The notes beneath the pieces were generated by a model. The model saw only the letters and a program-made list of their open reading frames with translations, was not told where the DNA came from and did not search any database. From Calliopum simillimum (Eukaryota > Arthropoda > Insecta > Diptera > Lauxaniidae), in contig OX638369.1 in NCBI GenBank assembly GCA_951812925.1, positions 20,179,329 to 20,243,328 of the forward strand: a stretch of DNA of 64,000 bases, read 5' to 3'. A program made the translations under genes and the position numbers. Positions 22,140 through 33,933 of this stretch are shown piece by piece (position 1 is the stretch's first letter; every line of letters starts with the position of its first letter).

Positions 22140-23996
22140 CGGCTGATGTGCAACTAACGAGTCATATTTAAGGTGTTGATTTATTCCGCTTTAGACGGGA
22201 TACTCCTGCTTTCGGAGTTTGAATAAGTATAAGTATGGCGTAGGGTATTCATTCTTGACAATGCAGCCATAACTGCAAAGAAAATGGTATTCACGAATGG
22301 CTAACATTTACTCCAGCAGTGGTTTATCTTTGAAGCATCTTCCGGCTCTATCATCATGATTTGATTTGATTTTCTGCTGTTTCTTTTTGCTCCGTACACT
22401 TCCGCGTTTCCCAAATAACTTCTTTCTTCCATCAGAGAGGACTAAAAAACGCATTGAGTTGTTAAATTAACTTAATTGAAAAATGTGCTACGAAATTTGA
22501 TTGCAAACGATGTTTCTTCGATGTTGCTAGGAATTGATTGATTCATTAAATGGTTTATATTAAAAAAAAGGAAGATATCTGAAGCGAAACTTTTCATTAT
22601 TAGTTGCCTTTTAATATGCGAAAAAGGAAAATTCCCTGAACAACATCAACAACAAAGAAAAATACCACTTTTGTCGATGAAGAAGGCTTTACTTTATTAA
22701 AAAGGTTTAATTAATTCAAGTATTTCTATTTTCTGGTCAATTAGTAGTCAAAAAACTCTTGAAATGTAAAATCAAAGTTTACTGGGATTCGCGCTTTTTT
22801 TTCTTCCTGTTGTGTCAGTTCTTTTTGTCATTTGATGATGGATGCTGATGATATTCAGCTTCGTGATGTTGATGATAATGATGATGACCTCTTAAAGGCC
22901 ATAGAAACATAAAAAAAAACTTCCGTATATATTGAATTTGAAAGAGAATTTCTGCTTAATTAAATTATATAGTGTTCTGTTTGCATTTAATTAATTCTGT
23001 ATTTGATCATTAAGCGGGTCGCACGTATTTAAGTATTTGTAAATCAATGGCGAATTCGTGTTTTTTCTTGTTTTTTTTTTTTTTCAGTGCGATAAGTGTT
23101 TTATAATGGTATTCATTTTTTGAATATTAAATTTCTTAATGGTGCGCAAATTTTATATTTTTTAATTAAGAACACTTGCCATACTTGAAAAATTGTATTT
23201 TTAAATTAACTGGAAATAACGAATAATAGGAGAGCTTAGGGTAGTAAAAACTTTTTTACTTTTTTGGACAGTTTTGGGAATATGAGGCTTAAAACTTATT
23301 AACGAACCTAAACTTTTATCTTTTCAGTCAGGAATCTGAATTATCCTTGCTGTTAGTGAAAGGCCCATATTATGCAGATTTTGAGCTTTTGAAAAAAATG
23401 CTGCCATTTTCTAAGTGCTTGCTCCTACATAGCTTACAGGCAGAAAAACATAAAAGGAACGTTTCAGCGATAACAATGTTTATAAACAGGACTTCCTAAT
23501 GTTTATGAGGAACTTGTTTATTTCTTTTTTTTTTTTCCAGAAAAAATTGAACAGGAATAACAATTTGACAGGTTTTCCTGTTTAAAAAAAAGGAAAAAGT
23601 ATTTCGGTATGTAAAAATCATAGAAGAGCTTAAACTTAAATCAGTACCGTGTTCGACCTTTTGTACAAAAAAAAAAAATTTACGAAAATTAACACTGGAG
23701 AGGTTTGACAGGTTTCAAAATGAAAAAATTGAATTTTTTGTTGAAACTGAAAATAAATATCTACTTGTTACTTGTATATTGTAGAAGCTTATGTTTTTAG
23801 GTTTTATATGAAGTTTGTGAAAAATAATTTTCAAATAAAATATTTCATTCCTTGATTATTAATTGTAGAAACAAGAAGTCTTCTAAATTTAAAAAGCCTT
23901 CCAATATTTTTGTCGGAAAAAATCTTTTGACATGTGAAATTCATGTTGTAGCAGAAATTAATACCGATTTGGATATGAAGAACTTGCCCTTTAATC
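22140..23996. other. No gene seen
   Basis: AT-rich. A GAT-rich patch lies at 22830-22890, and 'tttgacaggttt' words at 23565-23720 are the inverse of the CCTGTCAAA satellite at 38-39.3 kb. Bases 23330-23355 share 'gaattatccttgct' with the repeat at 20.1 kb. Confidence 0.45.
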
Positions 23997-24000
23997 CTGT

Positions 24001-24764
24001 TGTTGTTGCTAAAATTTCCAGGGGTTATATGTAGTAGCCAAGTTGTTATATTTATTCCATAGGTGGTCTTGGTCTTCCGGTGAGATTTCGAATCAAACAC
24101 TTTATTTTCAATATTTCACTTTGACTTTTATTATTTCTAAAACAGCGGCTATTTCACCGCGCTCCAGCAATATTCTTACTCGCTAGTTAGTTAATTTACA
24201 AGACAAGACAAAACAAGACAAGAGCCCGTTCCTTAATCGAACGGTTTATTTATTAGATAATTTCCGATCGCTGGAAAAAGCTCTAAGTGTCGTGAAACGA
24301 GCTTTTCACCTCGTTTCGTACCTGAGCTTGTTTCAACCTTCGGGAGACGCTGTGAGTTTGCCTTGCTGAACACCAATTGGTTCGATCACGTACGCGACTT
24401 CCGATTCTCAGGCTTTTGCTAGACACATTCCGTTCAGGTGTCCATAGCAAAAGCGTGTTGTTTGTGTATTTAGTAGTCTAAATTGCTTCGATTAAAATTG
24501 AAATCACACGATTTATCACGTACGCGTTCTCCGATTCCCATGCTTTTGCGGGACATATTTCATTCAGGTGTCCATAGCAAAAGCATGTTGTTTGTGTATT
24601 TAGTGTTCTAATTTGTTTTGGTTAAAATTGAAATCACACGATTGACGATGTTGGATACATTTCATTTTGGTATCCCACGGTTTGGCTTTTAGCTGAAACT
24701 CGATCAATCGATGTGCAATCAAAAGAATGTTCTGATGCATTAGGTGCTTAGCAAACTCACAACA
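24001..24764 (-). repeat. 3' LTR of the gypsy-like element
   Basis: TG...CA ends. On the minus strand it starts TGTTGTGAGTTTGC just after the polypurine tract. Contains a 130-bp tandem duplication (24384-24513 and 24514-24643); each copy holds a hairpin with a GCTTTTGC/GCAAAAGC stem and an inner ACA/TGT pairing. Also has an ACAAGACAAGACAAAACAAG run. Confidence 0.95.
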
Positions 24765-24777
24765 TCCCTCCCCTCTT
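24765..24777 (-). other. Polypurine tract
   Basis: On the minus strand AAGAGGGGAGGGA lies directly against the 3' LTR, the expected place for the plus-strand primer. Confidence 0.85.
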
Positions 24778-24959
24778 AGGAAAAGAAAAAGTTATCGTTA
24801 GGTAACTTTTTCGTGACCATATTTTCTATACTTTAAGTCTTATAGTTAGCTTAATATTATTATTGAATGATTAGTTATTGGAATGAATTTAAATATACGA
24901 TTAAAATCCTTCATAATTGATTCTCAATATTATTTAAATTAGGACTTTAATTAAATGTT

Positions 24960-24994
<35 letters not shown>

Positions 24995-25497
24995 GTATTT
25001 AAAAAAAATAATTTCAAATTTTTCCTAATTGATTCATAATTTTATCTTAATTAGGATTTTAATTAATTGTTAAGTTCTTAAATGTATTAAAAAAAAATAA
25101 ATTCAAATTTTTCCTAATTGATTCATTATTTAATTTTAATTAGTACTTTAATTAATTGTTAATTCTTTAGATGTATTATAAAAAAAAAACTAAATTCAAA
25201 TTTTTCCTAATTGATTCATTATTTAATTTTAATTAGTACTTTAATTAATTGTTAATTCTTTAGATGTATTATAAAAAAAAACTAAATTCAAATTTTTCCT
25301 AATTGATTCATTATTTAATTTTAATTAGTACTTTAATTAATTGTTAATTCTTTAGATGTATTATAAAAAAAAAAAACTAAATTCAAATTTTTCCTAATTG
25401 ATTCATTATTTAATTTTAATTAGTACTTTAATTAATTGTTAATTCTTTAGATGTATTATAAAAAAAAACTAAATTCAAATTTTTCCTAATTGATTCA
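24960..25497 (-). repeat. Tandem repeat, about 94-bp unit, inside the element's 3' non-coding region
   Basis: Five to six head-to-tail copies sharing TTCAAATTTTTCCTAATTGA, TTTAATTTTAATTAGTACTT and GTTAATTCTTTAGATGTATT. The inner copies are nearly identical; the leftmost are more divergent. A 30-base T run (24961-24990) opens the array. Copy number may be assembly-sensitive. Confidence 0.9.
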
Positions 25498-27429
25498 TGG
25501 CTTGACCTTGGTTACCCCGGTTGTTCGGCTCTGTATTGATGTTTTCTGGTAGGTTGTTGGTTCTGCTTCTTCTCTGGGAAATACATTGTTGTTGTAGTGG
25601 TTCTGCTATGTGCTCGGCGTTGCACTAGACGTCAGTTGATTCACCTTGGATGCTATGCTCATTTCCTCTGATGGTCTACTTTTCTTATTTTCATCATTTT
25701 ATTTAATCGCCAAACTGTTATTTTTCCTGTTTTGATAACATTCTTCTTTATATTCTCGTATTTACTTCAGCTTGTTGGTATTTTAAATATTTCAGCTTCA
25801 ATCTCTTTATTTCCTGTTATAATTTGGTCCATTTTTTTTTTTTTTTTTTTGGTTACTTCGGACCATTATAATCAAGATGCTGGATTCTGTTGAGTATAAC
25901 TGGGAATTCTTCTTGTTGACTTTGATGCTATAGGCTTGGCTTTCTTGATGCGTTGTTCTACAAACTCCGCTTACTTGCTTCAAGTATTTCGGCTTAACTG
26001 GCTGATCCCATTACTGATATTGGAGATAATTGTAGTAGTTCACTGCTTGATTTGTTTGATGTATTAAGTTATTTATTGGTGATTTGCCCTGATGATAGTT
26101 CTCTTTTGCAGTTTGTCTGAAGAGTGTTTTCAGTATTGATTTATTCTTGATTTTCGTCGGTTTTCTTGATAATTTGGAAAATGAGCATTTCTGGATTTCC
26201 TGCTTTCTGCTGTTTGGTTGTCATATGAAATTTTTGACAACACGTTGAAGATTCGGCTTCTTCTGCATTCGATTGGTTCTTGTTGACCTCTCGTTTTGTG
26301 ATTTTATTAATAGGTAGCGTTGTTGGCAATGTATTTTCCCCTTCGGATTTAATTATGTGGTTTTGATGTCTTCATTTACGGATTTTACGCCTAATGTTGT
26401 CGTCTACTGGACTGGTTTCTTCTTTTTAATCATGATGTATTAAACCATGAATCATATAACCTCAATTACTTAATAAGTAATTATTTCTCTATATTATTAT
26501 TTCTTTAAGATTTAAGTACTTTACTTTTTTTTTTCTTTTGGCTAAATTTAGATTTTGCTTAAATCATTTTAATTTCATATTCAACTCTATATGTTTATCT
26601 TTATCTAAAATTTCAATTACTAGTTCCTATTTCAATTGATACTTAAATAAATAATTTCCTCAAGTACGAAATTTATTAATAAATTGTTTTCTGTTTCAAC
26701 TTTAAATTCAAGCCATTCTAATTTTAATTTTTTACTTCGAGACTAAATTATTTTTGTCTGGATTATCATCCAAATGTTTCTTATAAAAATTGATATCTGC
26801 AACCTTTGTATATGTGTATGCGTTTTTGTTGTTTAACATACAAATATACTTGATTTACGGCATTGCATTCCGTTTAGTTCAAATTTTTAATTAAAATTTT
26901 CTTTTGTTTTAATCCCGTAATAATTTTATTGTTAAAATTTAGTTATTAATTTTTAGTTTAGTTTGTACTTTCTTTATTTAATTAGTTGGTATTTCGGACC
27001 ACTTAAAAAAAATATTTTTATCTCTTATTAAAAATTCAAGGAATAAATATGTATGTATATATATTTTTTTTTTCATTTTCGTGTATATTATATATGTACA
27101 TATTTTAAGTTCCAACATTGCCCAAAAAGGGTTCTTGTTTATTTATAGGTGCTGATATATGTATATGCATTTATATCATTACGTGCATACAAATATATGT
27201 TGTTGCATATATTTTTAAATTCTTGCAAATGTGCCACTTCAGCAATTCACGTGACGTGAAATGCCTCAAACCCAAAATTGTGTCATGACAATATGGTATC
27301 ACTTTTCATAACAAAATCTTGTTGTTTATTCTTTTTTGTTTGGAAATATTTTTTAGTTTAGCTTATCAAAGTATAGTTTTTAGGTTTTTTGCTCCTTTTT
27401 TTTTTTTTTCATTGTACAAAACGTTGTAC

Positions 27430-27460
<31 letters not shown>

Positions 27461-28990
27461 AATCTAATCTTTCTTCTATTTCCTTTTTTATTCCCCATGC
27501 CTAATTCGTTATACGTGACGAATAAAAAAAACATTAAACAAATGTTAAACAAATTACGTTTGTGCATCTTATGTTGAATCAGCACTTTAAGGTTTTATCT
27601 AAGTTATGTGTTCAAACAGATTTTTCGGTTTTGATTTTTACGTTCAACCGCATCTTAGTTGGTTGCTGGCTATCGTGAGCATTATTTATAATTTTTATAA
27701 CGGCAGTGAACAAATTATTTCTAGTGGAGACAACTTTGTCAAAATTGTTAAAATACATTAATTTTGTTGAATTCATTGTGAAAATAATTGTTATTAATCG
27801 TCGGTAACAAATCGAGAGACTAAATAAACTCTAAATTCCAGCAAAACTTCAATTACAAATGCTGCATTCAGGAGCTGGTACAACGAAACAGGATAAGTTT
27901 TGTTTTGATTGCTGCGCTCAGGCTCCGGTTTGGTTTTCTGTTATTTATGGCATTTTTGCATGCATTGATTGCTTTAAAAGTTTCTTTTTCTTTTCTTTTA
28001 ATAGATACCAATTTAGCAACATCGTCAGATCATCCCGGACCCGGCAATTTATTAATTTATTATGGCAATTTATTAACAATCTTTGCGCAATTAATGAGAA
28101 CCATAAAAATTCGTTTATATTGATTATAATCTTCGTATTAGGGAGTGCAGTTGATATCAAGGAGAACAAAGAAAAATGAATTTCATCCCCCACAATTGCA
28201 GAGCGCAATGCAAACTCGAAATCATGGACCCAGCAGAGGAATAAGTTTAATTAATACGTATTTCCACTAAATTTTTCTTTCTTTTTCCCAACAGGTTGCA
28301 TCCCCCTTTTCATTGTTCTGCATTATTGGGTAACGTGAGTTTTAATTTTACCTTTATTGCTTATTTTCTATTTTTTTATTGTTATTTATTTTTTTATTAT
28401 TTTTTTTTTCCCTCTTTTTGAAAAACATTAACTTCGCTTTTGAAACTGTGTTACACACTTTTTACTTTTGTTAGTGTGTCGTCATTGAATTTAATTAATT
28501 GAAACCTGTGTTTAAAACTCGAATTTGTTTATATATTTTAGTTATGTTTTAATTTTCGTTTACTTTTTAGAAGTTCTTACTAATCGAAATTACATTACCT
28601 AATTATCTAATTTCGACTTTTCCATTTTTACGCAGTTTATCGACTTACCTATGGAATTCCATTCCTTGGGAATGGGGTTGTCTACTACTTATTATAGGAA
28701 AATTTTCGTCTCTAACAAATGTTCCGTTCTGCGGAATTCATCGCTGAGACATAATCTATATCTTTTACATTAAATTTTTGATTTTGTTAATTCCTCTTTA
28801 TCTATTACACTCTCATCTTCTCTATGTTACATGATTCGAATGTTCCTATATGATTTTTGTATTTTCTAACACTGACAAATGCTTAAATAAGACTTGTAAA
28901 TTTTTTTTTCCTAACTCAGCATAATATGTTGTTCCTACTTTAATATTTTACCTCTTTACTTCTACAAATATATAAATATACTTTTTTATT
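25498..28990 (-). other. Non-coding region between pol and the 3' LTR; no env found
   Basis: About 3.5 kb with long T runs and no minus-strand frame above 90 codons. I saw no envelope-type signal peptide, furin site or transmembrane pattern. It may be a lost env, an untranslated 3' region or foreign sequence. The + frame at 27859-28179 is low-complexity and not accepted. Confidence 0.6.
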
Positions 28991-31900
28991 TTATGCATTG
29001 AATAATTTTAGCAAATTGTTATGAATTTTCTTCTTTTTATTGTTAATAATAATTTCTGTAGTTACTGGCCCTGTGACATTTGTAACTTCGTAAGGTCCTA
29101 CCCAAATTTTGGAAAACTTATTTTTCTTTGTTTGATTCTTCATTAACACTTTGTCCCCTATTTTGAATTGCACTGGATTAGTGGAGCTGTCATATTGTTT
29201 TTTAGACAACTCCTTGGCCTTATCTTGATTTTGCTTTACTAATTCATGTGACCTTTGAATTTGAAACTTTAATACCTTCGATTGATCATCCACGTTGTAC
29301 ACGGGTGTACATTTTCTTTTTAAATTTGTTGGCATTTCAAAATTAAACCCGTAAAGTGTCTGAAAAGGTGTTTTCTTTGTTGAAGTGTGTACTGTATTGT
29401 TATGTACATGCATGGCTGAAGCCAGCCATTGATCCCAATTAGAACCATCTTCTTTTGCAAAACTTCTCAAGTATTCTGCTAATGGCCTGTGACTTCTTTC
29501 TAATGAGCCATTAGCTTGCGGGTGATAAGGTGTAATGTGTAATTTTTTAATTCCAAGCATCTTACACGTATTTGAAAACAATTTTGAAGTGAAATTCGTT
29601 CCATTGTCAGTGACTAATATTTTCGGAATATTGTATCTGGCAATGATTTCATTATAAAATTGCTTTGAAACTGTGCTAGCTTCTGCGTGAGGGATCGCTA
29701 CACACGACATGTATTTAGAGTGATCGTCTTGAAAAGTTAAAATGTATTTATTTCCTGATGTAGTCTCTGGCAGTGGCCCTACTATATCCATGTAAACTTT
29801 GTCAAATGGACGGCTTGGTGTATCCGTTAAAACCATGGGCATTTTTGTTAATTTGGAACTTTTGTTTGCTTGGCATTTAATGCAAGCCCTTACGTAGTTT
29901 TTCACGTCTTTTTGCATTCCTGGCCACTTGAACTGTTTTCTAATTCGCATTAAAGTTTTTACTGCCCCCTGATGACCTCCAAGTGGGCTATCGTGAAAAT
30001 CTTTTAATATTGTCTTCATGTCTTGTGGATTGCTTAGTATTGTGACATTTGGTTTAGCTATTTCCTCTGCAGGAGTGTCCTTATCAACTTCGTTCGATAC
30101 TTCTATTTGGTCATGGTCATTAGTTTTAGTCTTAGATCTTGTTTGTACTACAGTTATTTGCGTGTTTGTTTGTGGTATTCTACTAAGCGCATCAGCATTT
30201 AAATTCTTTTTCCCTGGTTTGTATATGATTTCGAAATCATATTCCGACATTTTATGTCTAAATCTAGCTAAGCGTGAAGTTTGATCTTTTAAATTTGCTA
30301 TTCCACGTAGTGGTTGATGATCTGTGAAAATTTTAAAATGTCTGCCAAGTAAATAAGCTCTAAAATTTTTGGTTGCCCAAACTATTGCAAGAAATTCTTT
30401 TTCAATGGTAGAATATCTCTTTTCGGTTTCACTTAACGCTCTACTAGCGAAAGCTACCGGGTTATCCTTACCAACTTCCCCTTGCGAAAGAATTGCACCT
30501 AGTGCTTCATTACTGGCATCTGTTGTTAATAAAAATTGTTTAGAAAAATCAGGATATATTAGTATCGGTGGAGATATTATTGCTTTCTTTAAGTTTTCAA
30601 ATGAGTTTTGGCATTCTGTTGTCCATACAAATTTTGCATTTTTTCGTAGAAGTTTATTTATTGGAAGTGCTAATCTCGCTGTGTCCTTAATAAACTTCCG
30701 GTAATAGTTGACGAGACCCAAAAATGCCTGTACATCTTTTTTGTTTTTAGGCACTGGAATGTTTTTTACGCACTCTATTTTTTGTGGATCCGGCAAAGCG
30801 CCGTGTTCAGAGCATTTATGCCCAAGATAGATTACCTCCCTACGCAAAAAGTTACATTTTTCAGTGTTTAATTTCAAATTATTTTCCCTTAGCACAGTAA
30901 AAACTTTACGCAATCTGTTTTCATGTTCCTTTAAATTTTTGCCGTATATCACTATGTCATCTAAATAAACAAAACATTCTAAACCTTGAAGCCCAGTTAA
31001 AATATGGTTCATTATTCTTTGAAAAGTTGCTGGTGCTCCAGTTAAACCAAATGGCATTCTGTTAAATTCAAAATGTCCTAATCCTGTGCTAAACGCTGTT
31101 TTTTCCTTGTCACCTTCTTTGACCAATACCTGGTGATATCCGCTTGCAAGATCTAAAGTTGAAAAATATCTGCTATGTCCTAATTGATCTAGGATTTCAT
31201 CTATTCGCGGGATGGGAAAAACTTGTTTTATGGTGGCTTCATTCAATTTTCTGAAATCTATTACAAGTCTCCATTTTTTCTCTCCATCTTTTCCACTTTT
31301 CTTTGGGACGAGTAACAGTGGTGAATTCCAAGGTGAAGTACTTGGTGAAATAATACCCTCATCCAGTAATTTTTCCACCTGTTTATTTATTTCCATTCTG
31401 TGGGAATGTGGTAAACGGTACTGCTTTTGGTTAATTGGTGGTTGACCATCCAATGTCGGGATTTCGTGTCTTAACACTGGAGTGTATGTTAATATATCTC
31501 CTTCTAAGAGGAATATATCGTGAAATGATGTGCACACGCTTTCAATTGATGCTCGCTCTTCTATGCTTAAGTTTGGATCTAAATCAATCGATTCAAATAG
31601 TTTATTCAGTCTTGCTCTTACATCTTGTTGATTTATCGTGTTTATGGAACTATTTGTTATATTTTTGTACTCATCGTACAAAGAAAATTTTGCTGAATAA
31701 TTTTGATTTATTATATATTCCTTCTCAGAGGAATTCAAAATTGGGACGTATGCTATCCCATTCTTCACTTTAGTTAAAGTTTCTCCTAAATAAACTCCTT
31801 GTGAAAGCTCTTGTTTATGTACAATCACTTCTTTAGCCATGGTTTGCACTCTCAATGGTACTATTTTTGCAGTACGAGCCTCAATTGCTGTCACTGTGTT

Positions 31901-32809
31901 ATATAGTACATTATTAAATGCATTCAATGAATCTAGTGTGAAAGACATTAATTCCTTATTTTCTTCATCAAAAAATAACAGTTTCTTTTGGATGGCATTT
32001 AGGACAGACCGGTTCCACAAATTGTCCCTACCTAATATCCCATCAGCAGGTATCCCGTGATCTAGTGATACCACATGTAGTGTTAAACTTAGATCTGGTT
32101 GATAACTATGCTGGATAGTAGTAGTTCCTAATGTAGTTATTTGGCCCCCAAACGCTCCACTTAAATTCTTTTTAATATTCCTGTCGGTTCTCGTAGAATG
32201 CGACATCGAATTTTGTTTAACTAAGCTTGTATCGGCTCCCGAATCGACTAAAAGAATAAGTTTTCCATTTTTGGCTTCTCTACAGGGAACTTCTATGAAC
32301 ACGTCATTCTGCGTTTCGCAGAGTCCAATTAGGAATTTTTTCATGCTATAGCTTGCAGTGCATCTATCAAACGTATTTTCTGTAGAATGATTTCTTGATG
32401 CTACTGAACCTTTATTAGCCTTTCCACAACTCATAGTATTTTTACCGACCGTACTTTTCGTAGGCTGATTTATTTCTACTACTGGAATGCTGTGGTTCTT
32501 ATCCTTTCCATATTCTATAGTTATCGTACCAACCGTATTATTTTTAGATTGGTTTATTGTTCCCAGCTCGGCACTGTTTGTTACCGTATTCAGTTTATTA
32601 TTGTATGTATCATTTATTTGCTGATGATTTTTTGGTTTAATTTTATTTTTACCTGTTTCATTTTTATGGAACGTGTCAACTACATTTTTCTGTGTATGAT
32701 TCACTTTTCCATTTTTAGGGACATTGTCTACTACATTATTTTGCGTATGAATGATCGTCCCCATTTTAATTTTATTGATTTTACTGCTTATTTTGGGTTC
32801 CCCGACCAT
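28991..32809 (-). CDS. pol: Pol polyprotein of the gypsy-like element (protease-RT-RNase H-integrase)
   Basis: A 1272-residue open frame without breaks. The first ~150 residues are Asn/Lys-rich with repeated 'xVDNV/NTVG' words. The protease active site is DSGA at 189-192. Reverse transcriptase spans about 455-640, with WRLVIDFRKLN, MPFGLTGAPATFQ and the catalytic YLDD at 615-618. RNase H follows (TDAS at 763-766, TIEKEF at 801-806). Integrase has a zinc-binding H939/H946/C976/C979 segment and a D1008, D1068, E1104 triad with D,35,E spacing. The C-terminal ~70 residues form the DNA-binding tail (KIGDKVLM, GPYEV). The start ATG overlaps the gag stop as TAATG. All key residues are present, so the enzymes may be active. 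The protein acts on the element's own RNA and cDNA in virus-like particles. Confidence 0.96.
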   Translation of the reverse strand: MVGEPKISSKINKIKMGTIIHTQNNVVDNVPKNGKVNHTQKNVVDTFHKNETGKNKIKPKNHQQINDTYNNKLNTVTNSAELGTINQSKNNTVGTITIEYGKDKNHSIPVVEINQPTKSTVGKNTMSCGKANKGSVASRNHSTENTFDRCTASYSMKKFLIGLCETQNDVFIEVPCREAKNGKLILLVDSGADTSLVKQNSMSHSTRTDRNIKKNLSGAFGGQITTLGTTTIQHSYQPDLSLTLHVVSLDHGIPADGILGRDNLWNRSVLNAIQKKLLFFDEENKELMSFTLDSLNAFNNVLYNTVTAIEARTAKIVPLRVQTMAKEVIVHKQELSQGVYLGETLTKVKNGIAYVPILNSSEKEYIINQNYSAKFSLYDEYKNITNSSINTINQQDVRARLNKLFESIDLDPNLSIEERASIESVCTSFHDIFLLEGDILTYTPVLRHEIPTLDGQPPINQKQYRLPHSHRMEINKQVEKLLDEGIISPSTSPWNSPLLLVPKKSGKDGEKKWRLVIDFRKLNEATIKQVFPIPRIDEILDQLGHSRYFSTLDLASGYHQVLVKEGDKEKTAFSTGLGHFEFNRMPFGLTGAPATFQRIMNHILTGLQGLECFVYLDDIVIYGKNLKEHENRLRKVFTVLRENNLKLNTEKCNFLRREVIYLGHKCSEHGALPDPQKIECVKNIPVPKNKKDVQAFLGLVNYYRKFIKDTARLALPINKLLRKNAKFVWTTECQNSFENLKKAIISPPILIYPDFSKQFLLTTDASNEALGAILSQGEVGKDNPVAFASRALSETEKRYSTIEKEFLAIVWATKNFRAYLLGRHFKIFTDHQPLRGIANLKDQTSRLARFRHKMSEYDFEIIYKPGKKNLNADALSRIPQTNTQITVVQTRSKTKTNDHDQIEVSNEVDKDTPAEEIAKPNVTILSNPQDMKTILKDFHDSPLGGHQGAVKTLMRIRKQFKWPGMQKDVKNYVRACIKCQANKSSKLTKMPMVLTDTPSRPFDKVYMDIVGPLPETTSGNKYILTFQDDHSKYMSCVAIPHAEASTVSKQFYNEIIARYNIPKILVTDNGTNFTSKLFSNTCKMLGIKKLHITPYHPQANGSLERSHRPLAEYLRSFAKEDGSNWDQWLASAMHVHNNTVHTSTKKTPFQTLYGFNFEMPTNLKRKCTPVYNVDDQSKVLKFQIQRSHELVKQNQDKAKELSKKQYDSSTNPVQFKIGDKVLMKNQTKKNKFSKIWVGPYEVTNVTGPVTTEIIINNKKKKIHNNLLKLFNA

Positions 32810-33933
32810 TAATATTGGTTGGGCCCCGTTCGGTTTCCCGAATAATAATTTTCTCTATCAGAACAGTCATTCATTATCTGATTTTTAGTGTTTTCCGGTT
32901 TTTCCGTAACATTGATATCCTTTTTATTCAAAAATTCATTTATTATTCCTTCCATATCCTTTATATCCGATTGAAGTGTATTATCTGGTGGATCTTTTTC
33001 TTTCCACTTATCTTTTGTGCATCTGTTATTGGTTTCATGGCCATATGTTTGGGAATTTTTACAGTAAACCAAGTTTTTCCGCGTAAGACATTCGTCTCTC
33101 AAATGTCCTCTCATGTTGCAAAATGAACACCTGATGGTTGGTTTTTTAGTACTAGTTTTAGCACTTTCATCCCCAATAAGTTGTCTTTTTAAACTGTTCA
33201 CTATTACTTTATTAAAGTGTAAATTTTTATTGTAAGGATCTGTATTATCCGACTGAATGCCGTTCACTGCCGGTTTCCATTCTAGGTCTTCTTGCATAAG
33301 ATCATTTATTTTAATTGCCTCCTTTACAATTTCGTCAAAATTATCTGTCTTAAGCATCATTGTACACAATTTCAGTGCTTTTTTCTCCAATCCCCGTTTA
33401 AACGCAGTTATTACAGATCTAGTTAATTCTTTAACAAATATGTCCTTAGATTCATTCCCATAAACTGTTTTTACAGTATCTAAAGCTTCTGCATACAAAG
33501 CGTCTAGTCGCCTCGCGAATGCACGGATACCCTCTCCCGGAAACTGTTTTGAAATTCTAATTTCCTCCTGAATTTTACTCAGGGACCGCTGCTCTAAATA
33601 TGCATCTTTTAATAACTCAATTAATTCTTTAACTGAATTCAACTTTTGTAAGTAAATTAATTCAAACGCGGCCCCCTTTAGCCTTAGCCGTATCCAACCT
33701 AGTAATTCTGTTTCCTCTGATGGGCCTACTACTCTATATACATATTCACAAGCTTCCATAAACCTGTACAGATCTGTTTTTGAAGATGGAAAATCTACTC
33801 CTGAAAACTCCGGAACCATTTCCCGTACCAATTTTGGGATGTCTATAAATACTTTTTTCGATTTTTGTCCCTCATGAAAACTACCTGTAACCGCCTGCTG
33901 CGGCTCATTCACCCTATTTTCCATTTCAATCAT
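32809..33933 (-). CDS. gag: Gag polyprotein of the gypsy-like element
   Basis: A 374-residue frame. A helical capsid-like region (about 35-215) is followed by a zinc knuckle, C269-x2-C272-x4-H277-x4-C282, in the nucleocapsid part. A second, degenerate knuckle (C291, H299, C305) lacks its second cysteine. Two candidate starts exist (Met1 and Met4), and the upstream poly-T/A stretch gives no preference. The stop TAA shares its last base with the pol ATG, so pol is probably made by termination-reinitiation or frameshifting around the overlap. Gag packages element RNA into particles. The length is in the usual range for insect gypsy elements. Confidence 0.93.
   Translation of the reverse strand: MIEMENRVNEPQQAVTGSFHEGQKSKKVFIDIPKLVREMVPEFSGVDFPSSKTDLYRFMEACEYVYRVVGPSEETELLGWIRLRLKGAAFELIYLQKLNSVKELIELLKDAYLEQRSLSKIQEEIRISKQFPGEGIRAFARRLDALYAEALDTVKTVYGNESKDIFVKELTRSVITAFKRGLEKKALKLCTMMLKTDNFDEIVKEAIKINDLMQEDLEWKPAVNGIQSDNTDPYNKNLHFNKVIVNSLKRQLIGDESAKTSTKKPTIRCSFCNMRGHLRDECLTRKNLVYCKNSQTYGHETNNRCTKDKWKEKDPPDNTLQSDIKDMEGIINEFLNKKDINVTEKPENTKNQIMNDCSDRENYYSGNRTGPNQY

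Noticed and set aside
27859..28179. 106-codon + frame as a gene inside the gypsy-like element
   Set aside because: Opposite to element transcription, Phe/Ser/Asn-rich, no motif; likely chance.
25498..28990. An env gene for the gypsy-like element
   Set aside because: No minus-strand frame above 90 codons and no envelope-type landmarks.
30018..32812. Plus-strand frames of 73-112 codons across the pol region
   Set aside because: Antisense shadows of the intact minus-strand pol frame.
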